Shown here in pieces: positions 19,217 through 26,988 of a stretch of 38,406 nucleotides of DNA. Made by a program: the position numbers and the translations under genes. Source of the DNA: Jiangella ureilytica (lineage in GTDB: Bacteria; Actinomycetota; Actinomycetes; Jiangellales; Jiangellaceae); contig NZ_SMKL01000060.1 in NCBI RefSeq assembly GCF_004348545.1, positions 1 to 38,406 of the forward strand. The letters run 5' to 3'. Position 1 is the stretch's first letter. The number at the start of each line of letters is the position of its first letter. Below the pieces are notes generated by a model. The model did no database searches and was not told the DNA's origin. It saw nothing but the letters and a program-made list of their open reading frames with translations.

Positions 19217-19821
19217 CCGACGCGCCGGACGAGCGACGGGGCCGCGGCGGCGGCAGCGATGAGGACGCCGGAGAGCAGGTAGGGCCAGACCGCCTCGTCG
19301 CCGGGGTTGCCGTAGCCCTGCCGCCACGAGTTGAAGCCGACGGCGCCCACCGTCGCCCGGGCGAGCCCCGCGCACGCCGCCCCGCCGGACACGGCGGCGC
19401 AGCGTTCACGCAGGTCGGCGGCGAACCGGTCGTCGACGGCGTGGCGGGCCCAGGGCCCGAGCGCGCCGCCCTTCGCCGTCGCGTAGCGGAGCAGGTCGTA
19501 GCCGAGGTCATGCGCCCGGCAGGCCGGCCCGAAGTCGTAGGAGGTGCTGCCCAGCCAGGAGCAGCCGCCCGCCGGGTCGACCAGCCGCGCCGCCCCGTCC
19601 GGGCCGGGAACCGCGACCGGCTGGTAGCCCTCGACGGCGGCGAAGTCGGCGGGGAGCGCCGCCGCGAGCTGCGCGGCCGAGGCCGAGCCGCCGGTCAGCA
19701 CCCGCACGGCGTGAGCCGCCGCCGGGTCCTCCGCCGGCGCCGGTGACGCGGGCCATCCCGCGCCGGTCAGCGCGAACGAGGCGGCCACGGCGGCCGCGAC
19801 CAGAGCGATGCGAGTCCACAT
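19213..19821 (-). CDS. Secreted or membrane-tethered prokaryotic phospholipase A2-like protein
   Basis: A 202-residue protein with an N-terminal signal peptide (residues 1-23, MWTRIALVAAAVAASFALTG). The core matches the prokaryotic phospholipase A2 pattern: Cys87-Ser88, FGPAC (Cys101), then AHDLGYD with His104-Asp105 in the catalytic position. Cys141 and Cys150 could complete disulfides. Near the C-terminus YLLSGVLIAAAAAAP (about 181-195) may be a membrane anchor followed by RR. It would release a fatty acid from the sn-2 position of phospholipids. It is the first gene of an operon with the acyltransferase and is divergent from a two-component system. Confidence 0.8.
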   Translation of the reverse strand: MWTRIALVAAAVAASFALTGAGWPASPAPAEDPAAAHAVRVLTGGSASAAQLAAALPADFAAVEGYQPVAVPGPDGAARLVDPAGGCSWLGSTSYDFGPACRAHDLGYDLLRYATAKGGALGPWARHAVDDRFAADLRERCAAVSGGAACAGLARATVGAVGFNSWRQGYGNPGDEAVWPYLLSGVLIAAAAAAPSLVRRVG

Positions 19822-19829
19822 GCCGCCGG

Positions 19830-19835
19830 ACGCTA
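19830..19835 (-). promoter_or_regulatory. -10 element for the phospholipase-acyltransferase operon
   Basis: On the minus strand TAGCGT lies 8 nt before the ATG at 19821. This suggests a leaderless or near-leaderless transcript. Confidence 0.45.
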
Positions 19836-19943
19836 GGAACGCGGCCGCACCGGATCGTCCCGCTACGGAGCCAGGTTCGGCCTACCCCGCAGGTATCCCT
19901 GAGGACACCCCCGTAGTACGACGCGCCGCCGCGCCCGCCGCCC

Positions 19944-19949
19944 TAATGT
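19944..19949 (+). promoter_or_regulatory. -10 element giving a leaderless mRNA for the histidine kinase
   Basis: TAATGT followed by 7 nt (gaggcgc) and GTG at 19957. The spacing fits transcription starting at the start codon and decides against the in-frame GTG at 19948, which lies inside the -10 region. Confidence 0.6.
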
Positions 19950-19956
19950 GAGGCGC

Positions 19957-21774
19957 GTGAACGGCGAGCGGCGCACGGCGTGGGCGTGGCTGCCGTGGCT
20001 CGGTGCCGCGGCGGCATTCGTCGCGACCCTGCAGACCGCCGACGACGTGCTCGGCGTCCCGCCGACGACCACCCCGCTCGTCGCCGCCGCCGCGGCCGTC
20101 CCGCTCGGCCTCATCACGACGGTGCCGGCGCTCGGCTGGCTGCTGTCGGCCGGCGCGGCACTCGTGGTGTCGCGGGCGTTCGACGTCACCGACGGCGACC
20201 CCTGGCCGTGGCCGACGGTGCACGGGGTGGTCCTGCTGGCGCTGGTGTTCGCGACGGCGTTCCAGCCACTCCCCGGCGGGCGCCGAGCGACGGGCGCCCT
20301 GGCGATGCTGATCCCCGCGATCGCGACCATCGCCACCGCGTTCCTCTTCGCGTTCTCCGTCCCCGACGACCTGCGGGCCGGCTGGACGGCCGGCGCGGCG
20401 CTGGTCGGCGTCGCCGGCATCGTCACGGCGCGGCTGCAGCTGTTCCCCACCCTCCCGGCCGGTGCGCCGGTCCCGCCGGGCGACCTCCCCCACCTGCTGC
20501 GCGGCGGGCTCCGGCGCGCGGCAACCGACTGGGGGCCGGCGCCCGCCACCACCGAGCCGAGCCCGGTCGCGCCCTGGGTTCGCCGCTTCGTCCCGTGGCT
20601 GGCCGCCTTCGTGATCTTCTGGACGGCCATCGCGACCATCGAGGCGTCCGTCGACATCCATCCGCTACTCGTCCCGGTCGCCGGCCTCGCCATCGCACTC
20701 CCGGCCGGGCTGGTCGACCGGAACCCACTCATCGGCTGGCGGCTCGCGACGGTCATCGGCGTCGTCCTGGTGCTCCTCGGCCCGCCCGCCGGCGGCGAGT
20801 ACGACGGCGCCTGGCCGGTCATCTTCCAGTGGACCTGGCTCGCGACGGTGTTCTTCGTGGCCGTCCGCTACGACCGCTGGACCACGATCTGCGTCTGGGC
20901 CGTCACCGTCGCCGCGATGACGACGGGGTCGGGCCATAACGCCGGCACCTCCGTCACGCTGATCGTCGCGGTCACGGCCGTCGCCGTCATCGGCGACCTC
21001 GTCCGGGCCCGCCGGTCCACCAGCCGCGACCTCGAACGCCAGACCGAGCTCAGCGAGCTCGAGAAGGCCCGCCGCACGGTGCTCGAGGAGCGCAGCCGTC
21101 TCGCCCGCGACCTGCACGACGTCGTCGCCCACCACATGTCGATGGTCGTCGTCCAGGCCGAGACCGCGCCCTATCGCCTCCGTGACCTCCCGGACGACGC
21201 CCGCGCCGAGTTCGCCTCGATCGGCGGCTCGGCCCGGCAGGCGCTCGACGAGATCCGCGGCCTGCTCGGAGTCCTCCGCGGCACCGACGACGGCGTCGCC
21301 CTGGCCCCGCAGCCGGGCGTCGACCAGCTCGCCGACCTGGTCGGCGGCGCCCGCCGGTCGGGCGTCGCCGTCGAGCTCACCACCGCCGGCGCGCCACCAC
21401 CGAGCCTCTCCGCCGCCGTCGGGCTGTCGGCGTACCGCATCGTGCAGGAGTCGCTGGCCAACGCCGTCCGGCACGCGCCCGGCACCGAGGTCACGGTCGA
21501 CGTCCGCTACACCGAGACGGCGATCGAGCTGCGGATCCGCAACGCCCCGCCGAGGCCCGGCGGCGTCAGCGGTGCGGGCGCCGACGCGGCGAGCCGTGCG
21601 GCCGGCTCCGGGCACGGCCTGCTCGGCATGCGCGAGCGGGCCGCCGTCGTCGGCGGCACCCTCTCCGCGGGTCCGGCCGGGACCGGCGGGTTCGCGGTGG
21701 ACGCCGTCCTCCCCTACCGCGCCGCGGCGGCCGAGGCACCCACCGACGTCACCACCGAGGAGCCCACCGCATGA
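19957..21774 (+). CDS. Sensor histidine kinase (NarL/LiaS/DesK-type, HisKA_3)
   Basis: A 605-residue membrane kinase. Two blocks of transmembrane helices (about ten in total) occupy residues 8-345 and are linked by a cytoplasmic stretch. A coiled segment (RDLERQTELSELEKARRTVL) leads to the HisKA_3 dimerisation domain with phospho-acceptor His387 (RLARDLHDVVAHHMSMVV). The ATPase domain shows VQESLANAVRHAPG (N box) and GSGHGLLGMRERA (G box). The doubled membrane block with no extracellular domain suggests sensing within the membrane. The stop overlaps the response-regulator start (ATGA). Confidence 0.92.
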   Translation: MNGERRTAWAWLPWLGAAAAFVATLQTADDVLGVPPTTTPLVAAAAAVPLGLITTVPALGWLLSAGAALVVSRAFDVTDGDPWPWPTVHGVVLLALVFATAFQPLPGGRRATGALAMLIPAIATIATAFLFAFSVPDDLRAGWTAGAALVGVAGIVTARLQLFPTLPAGAPVPPGDLPHLLRGGLRRAATDWGPAPATTEPSPVAPWVRRFVPWLAAFVIFWTAIATIEASVDIHPLLVPVAGLAIALPAGLVDRNPLIGWRLATVIGVVLVLLGPPAGGEYDGAWPVIFQWTWLATVFFVAVRYDRWTTICVWAVTVAAMTTGSGHNAGTSVTLIVAVTAVAVIGDLVRARRSTSRDLERQTELSELEKARRTVLEERSRLARDLHDVVAHHMSMVVVQAETAPYRLRDLPDDARAEFASIGGSARQALDEIRGLLGVLRGTDDGVALAPQPGVDQLADLVGGARRSGVAVELTTAGAPPPSLSAAVGLSAYRIVQESLANAVRHAPGTEVTVDVRYTETAIELRIRNAPPRPGGVSGAGADAASRAAGSGHGLLGMRERAAVVGGTLSAGPAGTGGFAVDAVLPYRAAAAEAPTDVTTEEPTA

Positions 21775-22436
21775 CCACACGCGTCCTGATCGTCGACGAC
21801 CAGGCGATGGTGCGGGAGGGGTTCGGCGCGCTGCTCGCCGCGCAGGAGGACATCGAGGTGGTCGGAAGCGCGGCCGACGGTGCCGAGGCGGTCGACGCCG
21901 TGCGGCGACACCGGCCGGACATCGTGCTGATGGACGTGCGGATGCCGGTGCTGGACGGGCTGGAGGCGACCCGGCGCATCCTCAAGGCGCCCGGCCTGCA
22001 GCACCCGCGCGTCATCATGCTCACCACGTTCGACCTCGACGACTACGTCTACGAGGCGCTGCGGGCCGGCGCCAGCGGCTTCCTGCTCAAGGACGCCCCC
22101 GCCGCCGACCTGGTGCACGCGGTCCGGGTCGTCGCGGCCGGCGACGCACTGCTGGCGCCGTCGATCACTCGCACCCTGATCGCCGACTTCGCCCGCCGCC
22201 CGAAGCCGAACCGGCCGCGGCCGGAGAGGTTGCGCGTGCTGACCCCGCGCGAGACCGAGGTGCTCAAGCTCATTGCGGCCGGCCGGTCGAACGGCGAGAT
22301 CGCCGACCTGCTCGTGCTGGCCGAGCAGACCGTCAAGACGCACGTCAGCCGGATCCTCATGAAGCTCGACCTGCGCGACCGCGCCCAAGCCGTCGTCGTC
22401 GCCTACGAGACCGGCCTCGTCCAGCCCGGCACGTGA
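21771..22436 (+). CDS. NarL/FixJ-family response regulator
   Basis: A 221-residue regulator. The receiver domain (1-120) has the acidic pair in LIVDDQAMVREG, phospho-acceptor Asp55 (IVLMDVRMPVLDG), Thr in MLTTFDLDDY and Lys in FLLKDAPAADL. The C-terminal LuxR-type HTH is LTPRETEVLKLIAAGRSNGE through AEQTVKTHVSRILMKLDLRD. It pairs with the kinase immediately upstream (ATGA overlap). Likely targets are the divergent phospholipase-acyltransferase operon and its own promoter, by position only. Confidence 0.95.
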   Translation: MTTRVLIVDDQAMVREGFGALLAAQEDIEVVGSAADGAEAVDAVRRHRPDIVLMDVRMPVLDGLEATRRILKAPGLQHPRVIMLTTFDLDDYVYEALRAGASGFLLKDAPAADLVHAVRVVAAGDALLAPSITRTLIADFARRPKPNRPRPERLRVLTPRETEVLKLIAAGRSNGEIADLLVLAEQTVKTHVSRILMKLDLRDRAQAVVVAYETGLVQPGT

Positions 22437-22454
22437 CCAGGAATCACGCGACTC

Positions 22455-22472
22455 CTGCCCGATTCCGGGCAG
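22455..22472 (+). terminator. Terminator after the two-component system
   Basis: CTGCCCG (22455-22461) and CGGGCAG (22466-22472) form a perfect 7-bp stem with a 4-nt loop, followed by ATCTTTG. It starts about 20 nt past the response-regulator stop. Confidence 0.65.
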
Positions 22473-22513
22473 ATCTTTGCCCATTCGCCGCTCCGTAGGG
22501 CACGGTTTACCCC

Positions 22514-22780
22514 GTGACCCACACGGCCGCGGACCTCGTCGAGCAGATCGTCCGGACGACGGGGCTGTCCACCGGCGAGGCGCGGCGGGTCGTCGCCGAC
22601 GTCACGGCCTACTTCTCCGAGGCCGCCGAGGACTACGTCCGGCGGCGCCACCACGAGCTGCAGCTGCGCGGCGGCAAGAACGAGGAGATCTTCGAGCGGA
22701 TCCGGGCCGAGCTGGCCCACCGCCCGGTGCGCGCGCCCGAGCTGACCACCCGGCAGCTGCGCCGCATCGTCTACGGCTGA
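22514..22780 (+). CDS. Small conserved hypothetical protein upstream of glmS
   Basis: An 88-residue soluble, highly charged, helical protein. Distinct features are a central block YVRRRHHELQLRGGKNEEIF and a C-terminal block RAPELTTRQLRRIVYG, both of which I associate with a small family found in actinobacteria; I know no function. It has no TM helix or cysteines. The GTG at 22514 follows a short AT-rich stretch and no good ribosome site, so the start is somewhat uncertain. It is 66 nt upstream of glmS on the same strand and may be cotranscribed. Confidence 0.75.
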   Translation: MTHTAADLVEQIVRTTGLSTGEARRVVADVTAYFSEAAEDYVRRRHHELQLRGGKNEEIFERIRAELAHRPVRAPELTTRQLRRIVYG

Positions 22781-22846
22781 ACCCGCCCCCTGACCAGCAC
22801 CGACCCCAGCCGCTGGGCTGGCGGCACGCGATCGGAAGGACCCACC

Positions 22847-24661
22847 ATGTGCGGAATCGTCGGATACGTCGGCGCGAAGCCGGCCGCCCCCATCCTGGTC
22901 GACGGCCTCGCGCGGCTGGAGTACCGCGGCTACGACTCCGCCGGCGTCGCCGTCCTCGGGCCGAGCGAGATCCGGCTGCACCGCGACGCCGTCCGCGTCC
23001 GCGACCTCGAGGCGACGCTGCCCAAGCGCTTCGGCGGCAAGGTCGGCATCGGCCACACCCGCTGGGCCACGCACGGCGTGCCGTCGCAGCGCAACGCCCA
23101 CCCGCAGCTCAGCGCGGACGGGCGGGTCGCCGTCGTGCACAACGGCATCATCGACAACGCCGCCCAGTTGCGGGCCGAGCTCGAGGCCGACGGCGTCGCG
23201 CTCGCCTCGGACACCGACACCGAGGTCCTCGCCCACCTCATCGCCCGCGCGGACGGAACGCTCGAGGACGCCGTCCTCGCCACCCTCGACCGCATCGACG
23301 GCACCTACGGCCTCGCCGTCCTCGACCGGGAGCACCCGGACCGCATCGTCGTCGCCCGCAACGGCAGCCCGATCATCATCGGCATCGGCGACCGCGAGAT
23401 GCACGTCGCCAGCGACACCTCTGCGCTGGTCCGCTACACCCGTCAGGTCGTCCACCTCGACGACGGCGAGCTCGCCACGCTCAGGGCCGACGGCTACCAG
23501 ACCTTCACCCGCGACGCGCGCACGACGAAGACCGCCGTCACCGTCGACTGGGACACGTCGGACTACGGCACCGACGGCCATCGGCACTTCATGCACAAGG
23601 AGATCGCCGAGCAGCCCGACGCCGTCCGCCGCGTCCTCAAGGGCCGGCTGGACGAGCGGTTCCAGACCGTCCGCCTGGGCGGCCTCGAGATGGACGCCCG
23701 CGAGATGCGCGAGTTCCGCCGGGTCAAGATCCTAGGCTGCGGCTCGGCCTACTACGCCGGCCAGGCCGGAGCGCAGTTCATCGAGGAGCTGGCCCGCATC
23801 CCGGCCGACGCCGAGCCGGCCTCGGAGTTCCGCTACCGCAACCCCGTCATCGAGAAGGACACGCTCTACGTCGCCGTCAGCCAGTCCGGCGAGACGTACG
23901 ACACGCTGGTCGCCGTCCAGGAGCTCAAGCGCAAGGGCGGCCGGGTGATCGGTCTGGTCAACGCGGTCGGATCGAGCATCGCGCGCGAGTGCGACGGCGG
24001 CGTCTACCTGCACGCGGGTCCCGAGGTCGCCGTCGCGTCGACCAAGGCGCTGACGAACATGATGGTCGGCTTCGCGCTGCTCGGCCTGCACCTCGGCCGC
24101 ATCCGCGACGTCTCACCGGCCGACGGCCGCCGCCTTCTCCAGGCCCTCACCGCGCTTCCGGAGCAGATCGAGACGATCCTGGCCGACGAGGAGCAGCTCG
24201 CCGCCGTCGCCAAGACCCTCGCGCAGGCACCGAGCCTCTTCTTCGTCGGCCGCACCCGCGGCTTCCCCGTCGCCCGCGAGGGGGCGCAGAAGTTCAAGGA
24301 GATCTCGTACCGGCACGCCGAGGCGTACCAGACGTCAGAGCTCAAGCACGGCCCGCTCGCGCTGGTCGGCCCGGACCTGCCGACCGTCGCGATCGTCCCC
24401 GACGACGAGCTGCTCGACCGCAATCTCGGCGCGCTGCAGGAGATCACCGCGCGATCGGGCCCGCTCGTGGTGGTGACGCACGACGGCGTCGACCTCGGTG
24501 TGACGTCGGCGCACGTCGTCGCCGTGCCGAAGAGTGAGCCGGAGCTGGATCCGCTGCTGCTGACGATCCCGCTCCAGCTCCTCGCCTACCACGCCGCGCT
24601 GCTGCTCGGCCACGACGTCGACAAGCCCCGCAACCTCGCGAAGTCCGTCACCGTCGAGTGA
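22847..24661 (+). CDS. glmS: Glutamine--fructose-6-phosphate aminotransferase (isomerizing)
   Basis: A 604-residue enzyme making glucosamine 6-phosphate for peptidoglycan and other amino sugars. The N-terminal class II amidotransferase domain has the nucleophile Cys2 (MCGIVGYVG), RLEYRGYDSAGVAV, GHTRWATHG and HNGIIDN. Two SIS sugar-isomerase domains follow, with GCGSAYYAG, VSQSGETYDTL and VASTKALTNM in the first and FFVGRTRGFPVAREGAQKFKE in the second. The C-terminus KPRNLAKSVTVE is canonical. An AAGGA ribosome site is about 8 nt before the ATG. No glmS ribozyme-like leader fits in the 66-nt upstream gap. Confidence 0.97.
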   Translation: MCGIVGYVGAKPAAPILVDGLARLEYRGYDSAGVAVLGPSEIRLHRDAVRVRDLEATLPKRFGGKVGIGHTRWATHGVPSQRNAHPQLSADGRVAVVHNGIIDNAAQLRAELEADGVALASDTDTEVLAHLIARADGTLEDAVLATLDRIDGTYGLAVLDREHPDRIVVARNGSPIIIGIGDREMHVASDTSALVRYTRQVVHLDDGELATLRADGYQTFTRDARTTKTAVTVDWDTSDYGTDGHRHFMHKEIAEQPDAVRRVLKGRLDERFQTVRLGGLEMDAREMREFRRVKILGCGSAYYAGQAGAQFIEELARIPADAEPASEFRYRNPVIEKDTLYVAVSQSGETYDTLVAVQELKRKGGRVIGLVNAVGSSIARECDGGVYLHAGPEVAVASTKALTNMMVGFALLGLHLGRIRDVSPADGRRLLQALTALPEQIETILADEEQLAAVAKTLAQAPSLFFVGRTRGFPVAREGAQKFKEISYRHAEAYQTSELKHGPLALVGPDLPTVAIVPDDELLDRNLGALQEITARSGPLVVVTHDGVDLGVTSAHVVAVPKSEPELDPLLLTIPLQLLAYHAALLLGHDVDKPRNLAKSVTVE

Positions 24662-24674
24662 GCCCGCCGGCGAG

Positions 24675-25598
24675 TCAGCCCACGTGCGGCGCGACCTCGG
24701 CCGCGATCAGCTCCAGGTGGTCGAGGTCGGCCAGGTCCAGGACCTGCAGGTAGATCCGGCTGCCGCCGAGCTCGCGAATGGCGTTGATGCCGTCGACGAC
24801 CTCGCGCGGGGTGCCCGCCAGACCGTTCTGCCGCACCTCGGCGGGCTCCCGCCCGATGGCGGCGGCACGGCGGGCGAACTCGGCCTCGTCGGCCCCGACG
24901 CAGGCGACCAACGCGACCGAGTAGACCAGCGAGTCGGGGTCGCGGCCAGCCTCTTCACACGCCTTGCGCACGGCGAGGAACCGGTCGCCGATGTCGGACT
25001 TGGCCGGGAACGAGGTGTTGTACTCGGCGGCGTACGTGGCGGCCAGCGCGGGCGTGCGGCGCGGGCCGTTGCCGCCGACGATGATCGGGACCGGCTGCTG
25101 CACCGGCTTCGGCAGCCCAGGCGAGTCGGAGACGGTGTAGTGCCGGCCCGCGAAGTCGAACGTCGACCCCTCGGGCGTGTTCCACAGGCCGGTGACGACG
25201 GCGAGCTGCTCTTCGAGGATGCCGAATCGCTTCTCGGGGAACGGGATGCCGTAGGCCGCGTGCTCGGCCGCGTACCAGCCGGCGCCCAGGCCCAGCTCGA
25301 CCCGGCCGCCTGACATCTGGTCGACCTGCGCCACCTGGATGGCCAGCACGCCGGGATAGCGGAACGTCGCCGACGACACCAGCGTGCCCAGGCGGATGCG
25401 CGACGTCTCGCGGGCCAGCCCGGCCAGCGTCGTCCACGCGTCGGTGGGGCCGGGCAGACCGCTGACGGAGCCCATCTTCAGGTAGTGGTCGGAGCGGAAG
25501 AAGGCGTCGAACCCGAGCCGCTCGGTCGCCTGCGCGACGGCGAGCAGGTCGTCGTAACTGGCCCCCTGCTGGGGCTCGGTGAAGATCCGGAGCTGCAT
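24675..25598 (-). CDS. LLM-class F420-dependent oxidoreductase
   Basis: A 307-residue luciferase-like monooxygenase-fold protein of the actinobacterial F420-dependent group (TIM barrel). The pattern FDAFFRSDHYLKMG, SRIRLGTLVSSATFRYPGVLA, VDQMSGGRVELGLGAGWYAAEH and PFPEKRFGILEEQLAVV is typical. The specific substrate is unknown. The ATG at 25598 has AAAGG 8 nt upstream. Its stop is 13 nt from the glmS stop (convergent). Confidence 0.9.
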   Translation of the reverse strand: MQLRIFTEPQQGASYDDLLAVAQATERLGFDAFFRSDHYLKMGSVSGLPGPTDAWTTLAGLARETSRIRLGTLVSSATFRYPGVLAIQVAQVDQMSGGRVELGLGAGWYAAEHAAYGIPFPEKRFGILEEQLAVVTGLWNTPEGSTFDFAGRHYTVSDSPGLPKPVQQPVPIIVGGNGPRRTPALAATYAAEYNTSFPAKSDIGDRFLAVRKACEEAGRDPDSLVYSVALVACVGADEAEFARRAAAIGREPAEVRQNGLAGTPREVVDGINAIRELGGSRIYLQVLDLADLDHLELIAAEVAPHVG

Positions 25599-25649
25599 GG
25601 CTCCAGCCTTTCACGACCCCGGCCGGCGCCTGCGGGCAGCCGGACGAAC

Positions 25650-26786
25650 CTACAGCCAGCCCTTGCGCCGGAAGACGACGAACAGCATCGCGCAGACCAG
25701 CCCCATGAGGATCAGCGCGAACGGGTACCCCCACGCCCAGTGGGTCTCGGGCATGTTGTCGAAGTTCATGCCATAGATGGTCCCGACCAGCGTGGGCGCG
25801 AACAGGATGGCGGCCCAGGCGGAGATCTTCTTGAGCTCCTCGTTCTGCTCGAAGCTGGCCTCCGTGAGCGACTTCATCTCCTCGTTCTGCTGCTGCGTCA
25901 CCAGCGTGGCGTTGACGGCGAGGATGTCGGAGAGCACCTGCCGGAAGCCGTCGACCCGCTCCGTCACCTCCGTGACGTGGTCGGCGACGTCGCGCAGGTA
26001 GCGCTGGAGCTCCTCGTCGGTGCCGTACTTCTCGAAGCCCGCCTCGAGGCCGGCCAGCATGCCCGGCAGCGGCCGCGTGGCCCGCTGGAACTCGAGCACC
26101 TCGCGCGACAGCTCGTAGATGCGCCGCGACACCTTGGGATCGCGGCCGAACACCTGGACCTCGATCTCGTCGACGTCGTTGCTGACGCCGTTGACGACCG
26201 GGACGTAGCCGTCGACCACGGAGTCGAGGACGGCGTACAGCACGGCCTCGGGGCCGAGGCGGAGCAGGTCGGGGTCGTCCTCCATGCGGCGGCGGACGCC
26301 GGACAGGTTCGGCGCGGCGCCGTGGCGGACGGTGATGACGAAGCCGGGCCCGACGAACAGGTGCAGCTCGGCGAAGTCGACCTCTTCGACGGAGTCGATG
26401 TAGCGGGCCGCCCGCAGCACCACGAACAGGGTCTCGCCGTAGCGCTCCAGCTTGGGCCGCTGGTGCGCCTCCATGGCGTCCTCGATGGCCAGCTCGTGCA
26501 GGTCGAACTCGTCGGCCAGCGACATCAGCTCGGCGTCGTTCGGCTTGTAGAGCCCGATCCAGGCCATCGCCTCGGAGTCGGTGCGCAGCTGGCGGTAGGT
26601 CTCGGCCAGTGAGCTGGGCGAGCTGATGCGCTTGCCGTCGCGGTACAGCGCCGCGTCGACGATGCTCGACATCGGCTCGCGGACCTCGGGCTCACCCGCG
26701 GGATCGTCGGTCACGGTGCTGCCGCGGCCCTGACGGCGAAGGGCCGGCCTGATGACGCGCAGTGCACGCTGACGGCGAGGTGGCAT
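25650..26786 (-). CDS. corA: CorA-family magnesium/divalent cation channel
   Basis: A 378-residue CorA protein. The large cytoplasmic N-terminal domain ends in the long stalk helix (VTEVTERVDGFRQVLSDILA and onward). Two C-terminal TM helices carry the signature YGMN at Gly339-Met340-Asn341, followed by the loop FDNMPETHWAWGYP and a basic C-terminal tail (FRRKGWL). It forms a pentameric Mg2+ channel. The ATG at 26786 has GGGAG 7 nt upstream. The first 30 residues are Arg-rich and poorly conserved, so a later start is possible. The transcript appears to carry a leader of about 165 nt with strong structure. Confidence 0.93.
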   Translation of the reverse strand: MPPRRQRALRVIRPALRRQGRGSTVTDDPAGEPEVREPMSSIVDAALYRDGKRISSPSSLAETYRQLRTDSEAMAWIGLYKPNDAELMSLADEFDLHELAIEDAMEAHQRPKLERYGETLFVVLRAARYIDSVEEVDFAELHLFVGPGFVITVRHGAAPNLSGVRRRMEDDPDLLRLGPEAVLYAVLDSVVDGYVPVVNGVSNDVDEIEVQVFGRDPKVSRRIYELSREVLEFQRATRPLPGMLAGLEAGFEKYGTDEELQRYLRDVADHVTEVTERVDGFRQVLSDILAVNATLVTQQQNEEMKSLTEASFEQNEELKKISAWAAILFAPTLVGTIYGMNFDNMPETHWAWGYPFALILMGLVCAMLFVVFRRKGWL

Positions 26787-26789
26787 GAC

Positions 26790-26964
26790 GTCGCTCCCGG
26801 GACGGTGAGGCGGACGGAATCGGGTGTCGATCGACGCAGGAACACCCGGCCGCCAGGCATCAGCTGCCCGTGACCTCGGTGCCCTGCGGCGCATGACTAG
26901 GGGGTTCACTGCGCATGGCAGCCTCACCTCCCGATTCGTCGCCGCTGTGCCGCCCTCCAGAATA
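26790..26964 (-). promoter_or_regulatory. Promoter and structured leader of corA (candidate Mg2+-responsive RNA)
   Basis: On the minus strand a good -10 box TATTCT (26964-26959) would start transcription near 26952, leaving a leader of about 165 nt. The leader contains GGGAGGTGAGGCT (26932-26920), close to the opening GGTGAGGCT of M-box Mg2+ riboswitches. After it come two CATGCGC copies, a complementary GCTGCC/GGCAGC pair and CAGCTGATGCC. A perfect 7-bp hairpin (CGGGTGT/ACACCCG, 26848-26821) lies before the ribosome site. The rest of the M-box core is not recognisable, so this is a structured-leader call, not a firm family assignment. Confidence 0.4.
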
Positions 26965-26988
26965 GTCCACGCGGGCCCCCTGCGGCGA

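Noticed and set aside
19948-19956. Upstream GTG start (19948) for the histidine kinase
   Set aside because: It overlaps the likely -10 box TAATGT and would precede the transcription start.
22781-22846. glmS ribozyme
   Set aside because: Only 66 nt separate the upstream gene and glmS, too short for the ribozyme, and no core motif is visible.
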